In this document: piece by piece, positions 43,788-53,231 of the stretch | Position numbering within the stretch: position 1 is the first letter of the stretch | Layout of the letters: every line of letters starts with the position of its first letter | Origin: Pseudoneobacillus sp052180215 | GTDB lineage: Bacteria; Bacillota; Bacilli; Bacillales; Cytobacillaceae | Assembly (NCBI RefSeq): GCF_052180215.1 | Contig: NZ_CP197471.1 | Span: 1,894,001 to 1,958,000, forward strand | Direction of reading: 5' to 3' | DNA length: 64,000 nucleotides | Notes under the pieces: model-generated | Told to the model about the DNA's origin: nothing | The model's input: only the letters and a program-made list of their open reading frames with translations | Databases searched by the model: none | Made by a program: the position numbers and the translations under genes

Positions 43788-43828
43788 AGGTGCCTGCTTC
43801 CAAAAGTGGTGGCTAGGCATCTTTCTTT
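43788..43828 (+). terminator. Terminator-like hairpin (GTGCCT module)
   Basis: AGGTGCCT...AGGCATCT stem followed by TTTCTTT. Confidence 0.6.
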
Positions 43829-43873
43829 ATAGAAGTTGAAGATGGTACAGGCAAGTTTGTCACATTCACACAT

Positions 43874-43897
43874 AACTATATTAAAAAGAATATAGTT
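43874..43897. promoter_or_regulatory. Perfect palindrome before the 408-aa gene
   Basis: AACTATATT-AAAAAG-AATATAGTT: 9-base perfect arms ending right at the TAGGAG ribosome site. It could be an operator or an RNA hairpin that hides the ribosome site. Confidence 0.55.
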
Positions 43898-43910
43898 TAG
43901 GAGAATAGGG

Positions 43911-45137
43911 ATGACAACAATTTCATCGTATGAAGCTTCCAAGATAGCTTTTACGGAAGTGTTTGTTAAACGAAATCACATTGAAACTCAAGTGGGTTAC
44001 CCGTCTCATAATACGACTCTTTCTAACTCCGTTGCGGAAAAAGAGACCGCTTGGCGTTTGGCAACGGATATTCAATTTTTATCGATTTTGGAGCATCAAG
44101 GGAGATTAAATGGGGAAGTCCATTTGGCGGAACTTGTTTTGGAACATTTAAATTTAGCTTTAACTAAATTAGAGGAGCAACTGAAGCAAGAAACCTTTTA
44201 TCTTAACCTATTTTCACCGTATACTGCCCAGAATTTAATTGCCTTCACTTTTGTAAAAAAATACAATATAAACGCTCTAGAATACAAATATGACTCAATG
44301 GCCACATCGATTGTTGAAACGTATTTACCGCTATTTTTAAGAAGTGCTGTTGATTCCTACAAGGAAACTACCGTCACTTGGGAACCAACACTCTTTGGTG
44401 ATGGTAGCGGGACGCTCACGTATGAGGAACTGACAGAAGAGAAGAGACATATTGTAGCCCCAAATGGAATTAAACGCTTCGCCGGGTCATTAAATGTTTA
44501 TAGTATTATGGGTGGAGCTTTAGGTTTATATGGAGCCTTGTTATCTGAAGTTCCTCCGAATCGTTATGAGTATCGAAATGAAATAGTGGAACTTGGGAAA
44601 TTGGCTATTTCGATGAGTGACAGTGGAAATCGGTCAATTGGTCATTTAAACAATATTGGTGGTGGCAGGAAGGATGGAGGATTTATCTCCACAGGTTACG
44701 CCTCTTGGGTGGCAAGAGGATTAGCCCAAATGGGAACGGGGACTACCTTTGAATTAAATCATCCTAAATCTATGTTTATGGATGAGGCCCAGCAAATTAA
44801 ACAAGGGTTATTGACGGTTTTATCAAGAAAAGGATACATGCCGGATGTATTTGTTGATTTTTATGGTCGTAACTCGTTCAATACGAGGGATGTTGACTTA
44901 GAAACGGATAAAACAATTTATTTGTATGAACTAGCATGGTGTGGTGATCAAGTTGCTATGGATACGATTGAAAGCCATTTAGCTACAAAGCATGGACTTG
45001 GTAAAGAGCACCCAATCATTATAGATAGTTTACTATCAGATGAAAATAGTGTGTTGGGGAGCAATGCGCATAGAGCTCTGGCTGGTTTAACAGCTGGTAT
45101 GATCAAATCTTTATACTTTAACTATGGCGATATGTAA
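43911..45137 (+). CDS. Unrecognised 408-residue protein
   Basis: ATG behind TAGGAGAATAGGG. Soluble, no signal or membrane segments. The middle is rich in glycine and conserved-looking (GGALGLYGALLSEVPP, GNRSIGHLNNIGGGRKDGGFISTGYASWVARG), which suggests an enzyme or helical-barrel fold, but I cannot assign a family. Single gene preceded by a strong palindrome. Confidence 0.75.
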   Translation: MTTISSYEASKIAFTEVFVKRNHIETQVGYPSHNTTLSNSVAEKETAWRLATDIQFLSILEHQGRLNGEVHLAELVLEHLNLALTKLEEQLKQETFYLNLFSPYTAQNLIAFTFVKKYNINALEYKYDSMATSIVETYLPLFLRSAVDSYKETTVTWEPTLFGDGSGTLTYEELTEEKRHIVAPNGIKRFAGSLNVYSIMGGALGLYGALLSEVPPNRYEYRNEIVELGKLAISMSDSGNRSIGHLNNIGGGRKDGGFISTGYASWVARGLAQMGTGTTFELNHPKSMFMDEAQQIKQGLLTVLSRKGYMPDVFVDFYGRNSFNTRDVDLETDKTIYLYELAWCGDQVAMDTIESHLATKHGLGKEHPIIIDSLLSDENSVLGSNAHRALAGLTAGMIKSLYFNYGDM

Positions 45138-45295
45138 GCGGGGGAACATTTCTCTAGTTTTTTTTTTGTTTTGCATTTAATATTTCAAAATAGGTGTAGA
45201 AATAATGAAGCGGAAGAACCGTCCCCATGTTTGAGAAAAAGGAGAAAGGAGAAAATGAAAGGTATGTAGGTCATTTACTTATTCCGGAGGCAAAT

Positions 45296-46588
45296 ATGAT
45301 TCAGAGGGTTCTTCTAAAAATTAAAAATAGTATTTGGTTGATTCCGGGTTTTTATTGTGTTTTATCATTGGTTATCGCGATTGGTGTGATTATGGTTGAT
45401 ACCCGATTTTATAAACAAGCGGAAATGGCTTTACCCGATATCCTGTTAACGAGTGTAGATTTATCGCAAACCATTTTAGGAACCATTGCAGGTTCACTTT
45501 TAACGATGACAACGCTGACTTTTTCAACGATTATGGTCGTGTTGACGACGTATTCGTCGCAATTTTCTCCTAGGACCCTTCGGAATTTTGTTACCAACCG
45601 AGTGACCATGCGTGTGTTAGGGATATTTATGGGGGGATTTGTGTACTCCATTTTTTCACTTTTGTTCATGAAAAGTAATCTTCATCATCCGGTTATTTCT
45701 TCTTGCGTTGGAGTGATATTTGCTTTAGTTTGTCTTGCTTTTTTTGCTCATTTTATTCACCATGTTGCGACGTTTATTCAAGTTTCGAATTTAATCGATA
45801 TTTTAACAGAAGATGTATTAAAAATTGTTGAGTCAAAAATAAATATGATAAAGCAAAAGAAACATGTTTTTTTCATGAAAGATGTGTATCTCATACCGCC
45901 TTCCTATCAAATGAAAACAAAAATTCATAGCCCAAAACATGGATATCTTCAACTTCTTGATTATGACGAGCTGCTAAGGTTAGCGGTTGAAAAGGATCAA
46001 ATCATTGAAATCAACCAAAAAATCGGTCAATTTATATCAACAAATCATAGTATATTGACAGTCTATCATCGAGGAGAAGAGCTAGAAGGTGATTATCAGC
46101 CAATCATTACTGTTGGTAGAGAAAGAACGACGATGCAAGATGAAGAATTTGCTTTGAGAAAAATTGTCGAGATTACGCTTCGGGCAATTTCACCTGCTAT
46201 CAATGATCCGAATACGGCAATCGATTGTATCCATCATCTTGGATTAGCCTTAGGGGAGGTATGTAGGTTAGATGGTCATTACCTTATTTATAATGATGAG
46301 CAGATGAAAGCAAGAGTCATTGTTCCTCAAAAACCATTTGAAGAAATTTTATATTTAACCTTTTATCAAATAAGTCATTATGGAAGGGAAGATATATCGG
46401 TTATATTAGCTGTCTTTGATGCACTCATGATGATTGTAGAAAAGGGAAGTCAAGAAATCAAAAGGATTGTTTGGGGATTTAGTCATTACCTATTAGAAGG
46501 AGTCAGCTTCAAGCAATTAAAGCAGCTCGACCAAAAAAATCTGCAGGATAAAATATCCAAGCTAAAATGCCTTTGCCAAATGAAATGA
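45296..46588 (+). CDS. DUF2254 membrane protein
   Basis: 430 residues from ATG 45296, chosen for CGGAGG at 45285; the frame is open 23 codons earlier, but that start lies inside a repeated CCCCATG sequence without a ribosome site. Four membrane helices in the first half, with LTMTTLTFSTIMVVLTTYSSQFSPRTL-type DUF2254 blocks, then a cytoplasmic part with SPAINDPNTAIDC. Function unknown. Confidence 0.8.
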   Translation: MIQRVLLKIKNSIWLIPGFYCVLSLVIAIGVIMVDTRFYKQAEMALPDILLTSVDLSQTILGTIAGSLLTMTTLTFSTIMVVLTTYSSQFSPRTLRNFVTNRVTMRVLGIFMGGFVYSIFSLLFMKSNLHHPVISSCVGVIFALVCLAFFAHFIHHVATFIQVSNLIDILTEDVLKIVESKINMIKQKKHVFFMKDVYLIPPSYQMKTKIHSPKHGYLQLLDYDELLRLAVEKDQIIEINQKIGQFISTNHSILTVYHRGEELEGDYQPIITVGRERTTMQDEEFALRKIVEITLRAISPAINDPNTAIDCIHHLGLALGEVCRLDGHYLIYNDEQMKARVIVPQKPFEEILYLTFYQISHYGREDISVILAVFDALMMIVEKGSQEIKRIVWGFSHYLLEGVSFKQLKQLDQKNLQDKISKLKCLCQMK

Positions 46589-46639
46589 AAAGTGTCAGGT
46601 GTTTCGTAAAATACATAACGATTCCCTGACACTTTTTTT
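46588..46639 (+). terminator. Terminator after DUF2254 gene
   Basis: AAAGTGTCAGG/CCTGACACTTT with T run; shared with the convergent IDEAL gene. Confidence 0.82.
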
Positions 46640-46907
46640 AGTGGGAGACTAAATGGTCAAGCCAAGAAAAATCTCGTTTATCAAGAGCAAGATCGATTAA
46701 GGTTTGTAAATCTTGTGGATCCAGTTCCACTTCGTCGCGCGATACTACCTTCATGACATACACCGTAGACTCCTCATTAACCTCAGGTATATAGACCTTA
46801 GCTTCTAATCTGCCCATAGAGGTAACAAATCCAAAAACCATTTTATTGGAATTTTTATCAAAAAATTCGACCCAGGAACCAATCTCAACTTTGTTTTGCT
46901 TCTTCAT
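46638..46907 (-). CDS. IDEAL domain protein (89 aa)
   Basis: N-terminal ~55 residues form a small beta domain (VEIGSWVEFFDKNS...), and the C-terminus LDPQDLQTLIDLALDKRDFSWL by blocks is an IDEAL domain. Cytosolic, role unknown. GGAGGGAG precedes the ATG. Confidence 0.75.
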   Translation of the reverse strand: MKKQNKVEIGSWVEFFDKNSNKMVFGFVTSMGRLEAKVYIPEVNEESTVYVMKVVSRDEVELDPQDLQTLIDLALDKRDFSWLDHLVSH

Positions 46908-47100
46908 AAAAGCTCCCTCCTAAGAAGAAATTCGATTCACAAAAAATATTTGATAATACTATTTTATTACTTTTTATATCGAATCTAGGCAGTCTTTTTA
47001 GAATAGTTTGTGAATTTTTAGAGAAGGTGGTTAAACGTGTTTAGTGGTCGTTAGGTCATGGGTTAGAGATTTGAATGGTTTTTTGATAAAACCTTTATAT

Positions 47101-47619
47101 TTATATATGTGATAAGTTCTTAATATATAATTTCAATGTTTCTGTTTCATGAGGCATTTTAATAGTTGAATCAAAGTCAAAGCCCAGCTTACCAAGGAGT
47201 TTTTGTGAGTTAACATTATCTAAAGTTGTAATGGCTACCATTTTATGAAGAGAAAAGGCCTTTTTTCCATATTGGATAACGGCATCCGCTGCTTCAAAGG
47301 CATATCCTTGCCCTGTGTATTCTGGCAAATAAGCAAATCCAATGTCCACATACTGTAAGGTGATTCGCTTGATAAGACCACATAATCCAATCGGCGTGCC
47401 TAATTCCTTTAACGCGACGATGTACAGCCCGAAACCATATTCCTGATACATTTTAATAGGTCCAGATTCAATGTATTTCTTCGCATCAAGCTCTGTCTTT
47501 ACCCCTTTATCCCCAATATATTGAATCCAAGAAGGTTCATTTAGTAACCTTAAGATAAATCCTGAATCATTAAGGGTCACCTTTCGAATAGAAAGTCTTT
47601 CGGTTTGAATGATGCTCAT
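47101..47619 (-). CDS. GNAT acetyltransferase, RimJ/RimL type
   Basis: 172 residues: TERLSIRKVTLNDSGFILRLLN start, GFAYLPEYTGQGYAFEAADAV acetyl-CoA loop, and NVNSQKLLGKLGF near the C-terminus, the ribosomal-protein-alanine acetyltransferase subgroup. GGAGGC precedes the ATG. Confidence 0.87.
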   Translation of the reverse strand: MSIIQTERLSIRKVTLNDSGFILRLLNEPSWIQYIGDKGVKTELDAKKYIESGPIKMYQEYGFGLYIVALKELGTPIGLCGLIKRITLQYVDIGFAYLPEYTGQGYAFEAADAVIQYGKKAFSLHKMVAITTLDNVNSQKLLGKLGFDFDSTIKMPHETETLKLYIKNLSHI

Positions 47620-47778
47620 TTATAAAGCCTCCTCGGTTAAATTAATTCTTACTTTTCACAGTTTGGGTATCTAACCTAATATTGTTCATTAGAGTGATTT
47701 TCTATTTTAATAGTAACATGGTAATGTTGTTATTAAAGATTTTATTTTCATTTGTATTTTTCAAAGGTGAGGGTGAGA

Positions 47779-48489
47779 ATGATGGACTTTGAGGCAATCA
47801 TGCAAAAGCTTCAAGAATGGGGCTCTGAGCAAACAAAGCGTACATTTATGAATCATGGGATAGAGGAGCCAAATTTTGGAGTCAAAATAGGCGATTTGAA
47901 AAAGCTCGTAAAGTATGTGAAAAAGGATCATGACTTGACCTTACAATTATATCAAACAGGAAATCATGATGCGATGTATTTGGCGGGTCTATCAGTTAAT
48001 CCGAAGCTCATGTCAAAGGAATCCTTACAAGAATGGGTTCAGAAAGCTTACTGGTATATGCTTGCAGAATATACAGTGGCTCAGGTGGCAGCAGAGAGTA
48101 ATTACGCTCTTGAACTGGCTAGAGAGTGGATGGAATCCGATGAGGAAATGATTTCTGTTTGTGGGTGGAGTACCTATTCCAACTATTTATCAATCACACC
48201 TGATGAAAAACTCGATATAGCGGAACTTAACGAACTTTTAAACCATGTAAAAAATACGATTCATGAAGAGAGAAATCGAGTACGTTATGTAATGAATAAT
48301 TTTGTTATTTGTGTAGGTGCCTATGTAACGGACCTAAATGAGGAAGCAAAAATAGTAGCAGAACAGATAGGAAAGGTGCAAGTAGATGTCGGAAATACGG
48401 CATGTAAGGTGCCCCTTGCTACGGATTTTATTAAAAAGATTGAAGAGAAAAATCGCGTAGGGTTAAAACGGAAAACATGTATATGCTGA
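47779..48489 (+). CDS. DNA alkylation repair protein (AlkD-like)
   Basis: About 236 residues of HEAT-like helices: FGVKIGDLKKLVKYVKKDHDL, WYMLAEYTVAQVAAES and VCGWSTYSNYLS. The AlkD superfamily includes N3/N7-alkylpurine glycosylases; this short subgroup may have other roles. ATG at 47779 or the adjacent one three bases later, behind GGTGAGGGTGAG. Confidence 0.75.
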   Translation: MMDFEAIMQKLQEWGSEQTKRTFMNHGIEEPNFGVKIGDLKKLVKYVKKDHDLTLQLYQTGNHDAMYLAGLSVNPKLMSKESLQEWVQKAYWYMLAEYTVAQVAAESNYALELAREWMESDEEMISVCGWSTYSNYLSITPDEKLDIAELNELLNHVKNTIHEERNRVRYVMNNFVICVGAYVTDLNEEAKIVAEQIGKVQVDVGNTACKVPLATDFIKKIEEKNRVGLKRKTCIC

Positions 48490-48566
48490 TATTTTTCAAC
48501 AATTGAACAAGAATTACCAAGACTATTTTTCGAGGAGTTTTTGCGAAATAGGGAAGGATGATTATG

Positions 48567-48610
48567 TAAAAGGGGCATAAATCTATTCAAAGAGTTATGC
48601 CTCTTTTATA
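48567..48610 (+). terminator. Terminator after AlkD-like gene
   Basis: AAAAGGGGCATAA / TTATGCCTCTTTT. Confidence 0.82.
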
Positions 48611-48664
48611 TTGAGTTAATAGTTTTAAAGAGAGTAACCACGGGTTCAAAAAAGAACAAACCTC

Positions 48665-48832
48665 TTACTTAGGGAGCTCCATTTGAAAAGTAACCTCGGA
48701 CATATGTACTAATTTTACATCAGACAGCAGATTTCTATCTTTTTCTCTTATCTCTATGAAACCTGTATCGTATTGATACAGCACTAGATAAATCTTCCCT
48801 TCGAACAATACTTCTTGGTTAAAATATTCCAT
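48665..48832 (-). CDS. Small hypothetical protein (55 aa)
   Basis: ATG at 48832 behind AAAGGTG; begins MEYFNQEVLFEGKIYLVLYQ and ends MELPK. It looks like a single small beta sheet of alternating hydrophobic residues. Unrecognised but with a good start and compact fold pattern. Confidence 0.6.
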   Translation of the reverse strand: MEYFNQEVLFEGKIYLVLYQYDTGFIEIREKDRNLLSDVKLVHMSEVTFQMELPK

Positions 48833-48883
48833 AGGTTCACCTTTTATTTAAAATAGGTACATATTACTACTTTAACAAAAGAA

Positions 48884-48962
48884 TAAAAAAACTGATTTCG
48901 TCATATTTACGGATTTCACCTATAAAATCATCTATTTCCGCTAAATATCATCGGTTTTTAAC
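48884..48962. repeat. Imperfect inverted repeat element
   Basis: TAAAAAACTGAT...CATATTTACGGA on one side is mirrored by TCCGCTAAATATCATCGGTTTTTA on the other. It resembles the other CGGA/TCCG intergenic elements. Confidence 0.6.
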
Positions 48963-49043
48963 TAAAAGTATAACTAGAGGAATATTCCTGCCTTGAAATG
49001 GGCCTTTAAGGATTTCCATTTTATTTTGAAACTGCCAATAAGG

Positions 49044-49072
49044 AAAAGGGCCACTTAGTTGGCCCTTTTTGT
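49044..49072. terminator. Terminator downstream of the YhgE gene
   Basis: AAAAGGGCCA/TGGCCCTTTT, symmetric. Confidence 0.82.
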
Positions 49073-49127
49073 TATTTTTTTAAAATTGGGTATCCTTCTT
49101 GTTAAATTTCGCGCTAAGAATTCCCTG

Positions 49128-51038
49128 TTATAGTGTTGTTAAGGTTTTCTTATGCATAAATCTTAATGTGATGATGGTTAAGAGTATTGACAACACTAGG
49201 TAAACCGTTAATGCCATCACATCGCTTTGAAGTAGATGGTAATCACCTGTTGATATGATGGTCCGAAATCCTTGGACCGTATACCACATTGGCAAGAGTG
49301 AATGGATGGTTTGGAAAAATGGTGGTGTCAATTCAATTGGAAACGTCCCTGCACTGGAAGTCAGCTGTAGAACCAATAAAATGATCGCCATAAACCTGCC
49401 CGCATTATCTAATAAAATCACCAAAAATAATATAACCGACATAAAGATTAAGCTGGAAAAGAAAGTGAAGAGATACAGATAACTCTTATTTAATGGGTCC
49501 AATCCAACCATATGAATTAAAAATACGTTGGTTATCAAGCTGTGTCCAACCGAAATGAGTGCTAACAGCAAAAATTTCGAAAGATACCATGCCAATGCTG
49601 ATGGTGGTTTACTAATGGTATCCTTTAACGGAAGCACGGTGGTAAGAAGAAGGGCTCCAACAAACAAACTTAGTGACAGAAAATACGGTGCGAGCCCTGT
49701 ACCGTAGTTAGGGACACTGTGCACCAATTGTTCCTTTAGTCTAACCGGATTGGACATCATTTCATAAATAGGTTGTCCAGGATGGATGGACTGAATTTCT
49801 TTTGCTCCACTGGCTAGTTGATCCGCTAATCGTTGACTACCAGAAGATAGGCGTTCTTCACCATTCTTAAGTGAATTTAAGTGCCCAATGACAGCATTCC
49901 AACCGTTGTACACATTGGCAGTACCATTTGATAACGTTGTTTGAGAATCAGCGATTTTCTTAGCACCATCAGATAGATTACCGAGTTTGGTTGTGATCGT
50001 CTGAGTGCCACTACTCAATGATTGAACGCCTTGATAGGATTGATGAATGCCTTGACCGAAGGCTGTGAAATTGGAATAAAACTGGTCTAATCCACCACTT
50101 AAATTCTGACTGCTTTTGACTAGTTCCTGGAATGTTGGATCATTCTCTAACTCTGGATTTGCTTTACTGTATCCTTCCAGTGCTTGAGATAATTGCTTGC
50201 TTCCAGATGAAAGCTGCATCATGCTCGATTCAAGCTGACCGGAGCTCGTGTTAAGTTTGGATAAACCAGTTTCGAGTGAACGGACTCCCCTATTCATTTG
50301 TGAAGCACCTGCCTGAATCTGATCGGCGCCTTTGGATAATTCGGAAGCGGCTCCACTTAGTTTTTTCGATCCGGATGATAATTGGCTGAGTGGATTTGAT
50401 TGCATTTTCATCCCATCAATGATTTCCTGTGTGCCTAGTGACAGTTTGTTCGTTCCTGCTGTGAGTTGTTCGGCACCTTTACTTGCCTCTGTAAGGCCAT
50501 TCCCAACCGTGGTAATTTGATCAAATAACGCTTCTGCATAATTTTTGCTTAGCTGCTGTGATAGTTTTGTGCGAATCTTATCCACACCGGTTCTGCCAAT
50601 TTGCGAGGCAATGAAATTGCTCCCAACATTAACTTTGTAATACAAATCAAGTGGTGTAGGATGTTGAGTCGTTAAGGTAGTGGCTCGTTTTGAAAATTCG
50701 CGCGGTATGTAGATTTCAAAATAATACTGATTGTTTTTCAGCCCTTTATCCGCCTCTTCCTTGCTGACAAATTGCCATTGGAAACTTTTATCCTGTTTTA
50801 ATTGTGTAACAAGTTCGTCGCCGATGGCATAAGTGGTGCCTTGGTATTGGACCTCCACATCTTCATTCACAACCGCGACCGGCAGCCTCTCCAAATGGGA
50901 ATAAGGATCCCAATTCGCTAATAAATACGTTCCGCTATACAAGGAGGGCACAAATAAAATGACAAAAATAGCTACGAGCAATTTCCACTTTTTAAAAATG
51001 GATGCCCACTCACTTTTTATCCACGAAAACATACTCAA
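49128..51038 (-). CDS. YhgE/Pip family membrane protein
   Basis: 636 residues, TTG start behind AAAGGGG. One N-terminal membrane helix, a long extracytoplasmic region with many Ser/Gly-spaced heptad-like repeats (QLSSGSKKLSGAASELSKGADQI, QLSSGSKQLS and similar, about 175-420), and a C-terminal five-helix ABC-2-type membrane block. The family resembles phage infection protein and YhgE and is related to ESX/type VII accessory proteins such as EsaA. No secretion partner is nearby. Confidence 0.87.
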   Translation of the reverse strand: MSMFSWIKSEWASIFKKWKLLVAIFVILFVPSLYSGTYLLANWDPYSHLERLPVAVVNEDVEVQYQGTTYAIGDELVTQLKQDKSFQWQFVSKEEADKGLKNNQYYFEIYIPREFSKRATTLTTQHPTPLDLYYKVNVGSNFIASQIGRTGVDKIRTKLSQQLSKNYAEALFDQITTVGNGLTEASKGAEQLTAGTNKLSLGTQEIIDGMKMQSNPLSQLSSGSKKLSGAASELSKGADQIQAGASQMNRGVRSLETGLSKLNTSSGQLESSMMQLSSGSKQLSQALEGYSKANPELENDPTFQELVKSSQNLSGGLDQFYSNFTAFGQGIHQSYQGVQSLSSGTQTITTKLGNLSDGAKKIADSQTTLSNGTANVYNGWNAVIGHLNSLKNGEERLSSGSQRLADQLASGAKEIQSIHPGQPIYEMMSNPVRLKEQLVHSVPNYGTGLAPYFLSLSLFVGALLLTTVLPLKDTISKPPSALAWYLSKFLLLALISVGHSLITNVFLIHMVGLDPLNKSYLYLFTFFSSLIFMSVILFLVILLDNAGRFMAIILLVLQLTSSAGTFPIELTPPFFQTIHSLLPMWYTVQGFRTIISTGDYHLLQSDVMALTVYLVLSILLTIITLRFMHKKTLTTL

Positions 51039-51219
51039 TTTACAACCCCTTTATTTATAGGCAATGGTTATCTTTAACAGTTTGCGTATAAATTACGGAT
51101 ATATGTAGGTTAAGTAAATTAGAAAAGGTGGGGGAGGAATAGATGGAGAAGTAATATATTTGGTATGGATATGTACTTTTTTGTGATAAAAAATAAGCCA
51201 GTTTACTGTAGGAGGCAAA

Positions 51220-51909
51220 ATGAATAAATGGTTGGATGCTGCTGTTTTGAACAATATCAGTTGGTGTGGAATAATTTGTGAAACTCATGGTATAAGCGAT
51301 TTTACAAGAGAAAATGTTTGGGGACTGATGTCGGAAGCCCCTCCATATTACCCTGATCTGATTACATCAAGTAATCTTGCAACTTCTAATGAAGTCATAG
51401 ATGTTATGGGTGACAGGAACATCAAATCTTTAAAGGATAGTTTTGCGAATCTGGAGTTGGAGTCTTATGGTTTTCAGGTCCTATTTAATGCAGAGTGGAT
51501 TTTTCATCCTTCTGTTACTTCGAGTGAGAAAATAGATTCAAATTGGACTACGGTCACTTCAGAGGATGAATTGGCAAAATGGAATATGGCTAATAGTACG
51601 GAGAATATCATCCTTCCAAGTATCTTAAAAAGGGAGGATATGAAGGTTTTTATACATGAATATGAAGGAGGATTATCAGGGTTTATCGCTCATCTAGATG
51701 CTGAGGTCGTTGGCGTGTCAAATGTATTTTCAGAGGAATATCCAAGTGAAAAGCTATGGAAGGATATTGTTCAGTTAGTATCCAATCAATTACCGAATTT
51801 CAATTTGGTTGGATACGAACGAGGAGAAGACGTAAGCAATGCCATTTCTTGTGGTTGGGAGTCATTAGGTCCACTTAAGGTATGGTTCCATACTGCACAT
51901 GGTGATTAG
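51220..51909 (+). CDS. Acetyltransferase-like protein
   Basis: 229 residues. The C-terminal part (IHEYEGGLSGFIAHLDAEVVGVSNVF, NLVGYERGEDVSNAISCGWESLGPLKVWF) resembles a GNAT-like domain, with the acetyl-CoA loop region replaced. GGAGG ribosome site. Assignment is tentative. Confidence 0.5.
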   Translation: MNKWLDAAVLNNISWCGIICETHGISDFTRENVWGLMSEAPPYYPDLITSSNLATSNEVIDVMGDRNIKSLKDSFANLELESYGFQVLFNAEWIFHPSVTSSEKIDSNWTTVTSEDELAKWNMANSTENIILPSILKREDMKVFIHEYEGGLSGFIAHLDAEVVGVSNVFSEEYPSEKLWKDIVQLVSNQLPNFNLVGYERGEDVSNAISCGWESLGPLKVWFHTAHGD

Positions 51910-51939
51910 GTGAAGAGTAGAGTAGATAGCCAACCTCAT

Positions 51940-52041
51940 ATCAACCGATTTTCAATTTTTATCATCCGAAAATGAGAATTTATCAACCGGTTTGGAACTT
52001 TTATCAACCGAAATTCAGATTTATCAACTTCAGAAAGAATG
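51940..52041 (+). repeat. 21-bp tandem repeat (ATCAACCG units)
   Basis: Units start at 51940, 51961, 51982, 52003 and 52023 (21, 21, 21, 20 bases): ATCAACCGATT..., ATCATCCGAAA..., ATCAACCGGTT..., ATCAACCGAAA..., ATCAACTTCAG.... The first eight bases are conserved and the rest drifts. No frame or ribosome site. Confidence 0.85.
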
Positions 52042-52067
52042 AGAATGTTAAACTAAAAAATTTCAGC

Positions 52068-52096
52068 AAGGTCAGGTTACTAGTTAACCTGACCTT
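52068..52096 (-). terminator. Terminator of the Lrp gene
   Basis: AAGGTCAGGTTA / TAACCTGACCTT; T-rich on the minus side. Confidence 0.82.
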
Positions 52097-52103
52097 TAGA
52101 GGT

Positions 52104-52541
52104 TTAAGAGTTCATCCGTGGGGATGTAGGAACTTGTGAAAAAATAAAATGAGTAACTGTTTGGGCGTAAGGGTTTACGTCTTCAATGAATTTCTCAGCT
52201 TGTGAGAAGGTTTCGAAGTGTAGCTTAAGCATATAACACGCATTTCCAGCAATTCGATAACAGAATTGTACATTTGGGAGTTTCTGAATAAAGTTTTTAA
52301 AAGACTTATAATCTCCATTTTTGACGGTTGCTTCTACCATACATTGGATAGGTAATCCTAATTTTTCGTAATCTAGTTCTACTGTATAGCTTTTGATAAT
52401 GCCGAATGATTCCATTTGTCTTACCCGTTCAGTGACAGAAGGGGACGACAAATTAATTCTTCTTCCAAGTTCACTCATTGATAAGCGACTGTTGTGATGT
52501 AATTCATCTAATATTTTTCGGTCGATATCATCTATTTTCAT
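52104..52541 (-). CDS. Lrp/AsnC family regulator
   Basis: 145 residues: N-terminal winged helix (IDRKILDELHHNSRLSMSELGRRINLSSPSVTERV by blocks) and a C-terminal RAM ligand-binding domain. It senses an amino acid or related metabolite. Divergent from the AhpD-like gene 121 bases away, which it may control. Confidence 0.9.
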   Translation of the reverse strand: MKIDDIDRKILDELHHNSRLSMSELGRRINLSSPSVTERVRQMESFGIIKSYTVELDYEKLGLPIQCMVEATVKNGDYKSFKNFIQKLPNVQFCYRIAGNACYMLKLHFETFSQAEKFIEDVNPYAQTVTHFIFSQVPTSPRMNS

Positions 52542-52662
52542 TTTTAATAAAATTCTCCTTTAATCGTTAAAATACGAAAGATAACTAAGGTTTTTAATAA
52601 CAGATTTAATGTAATTTAGAAATCTTGTTTTCTATAATTAAATTAACAAAGGAGGAGATGAT

Positions 52663-53070
52663 ATGGCAAGAATCAAGGAGTCTAGTTTTGGAGACACACC
52701 ATTTCAACGTCTTTTGGGACATAACCCAGAAGTGATGCAAGGGTGGACGAATTTAGGAAACGTATTTGAAAAGGGCGGTTTGCTAACTTATGAGCTAAAG
52801 GAACAAGTTAGGAGAACATTGGCCCAAAGTAATGGTTGTGAGTACTGTAAAGCGAAAGGTACACCTGAACCTGAGAAGTTTGATGAAAAAACTTCCGTTG
52901 CAGTTGGTTTTGCTGAGGTATTTTTAAAGCAAGGACATGATATTTCTGATAGCTTATTTCATGTTTTGCAAGGAAGCTTAAGCGAGGCAGAGATAAGCGA
53001 ACTTATAGCCTTTATTACTTTTACCACTGCTTCCCAATACTTTGGAGCACTTATGAGACTAGAAGCTTAA
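52663..53070 (+). CDS. Carboxymuconolactone decarboxylase/AhpD-like protein
   Basis: 135 residues, all-helical, with the redox motif CEYC (Cys59, Cys62) in SNGCEYCKAKG. AhpD-like proteins are thiol-dependent peroxidases or reductants of AhpC, so a link with peroxide defence is possible. GGAGGAG ribosome site. Confidence 0.85.
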   Translation: MARIKESSFGDTPFQRLLGHNPEVMQGWTNLGNVFEKGGLLTYELKEQVRRTLAQSNGCEYCKAKGTPEPEKFDEKTSVAVGFAEVFLKQGHDISDSLFHVLQGSLSEAEISELIAFITFTTASQYFGALMRLEA

Positions 53071-53089
53071 TGTAATGAAATACGAATAG

Positions 53090-53124
53090 AAAAGGAGTTG
53101 CGGATAAGGCAACTCCTTTTCTTT
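53090..53124 (+). terminator. Terminator after AhpD-like gene
   Basis: AAAAGGAGTTGC/GCAACTCCTTTT. Confidence 0.88.
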
Positions 53125-53231
53125 ATGTAAGCATTAGTAACTTTATCCTATTTAAAAGGTAAATAGAATTTTTTAAAGAATTTATATTTAGGCTGTTTTA
53201 TCACTGAATGTTGATTTAAATGTGTTTGAAA

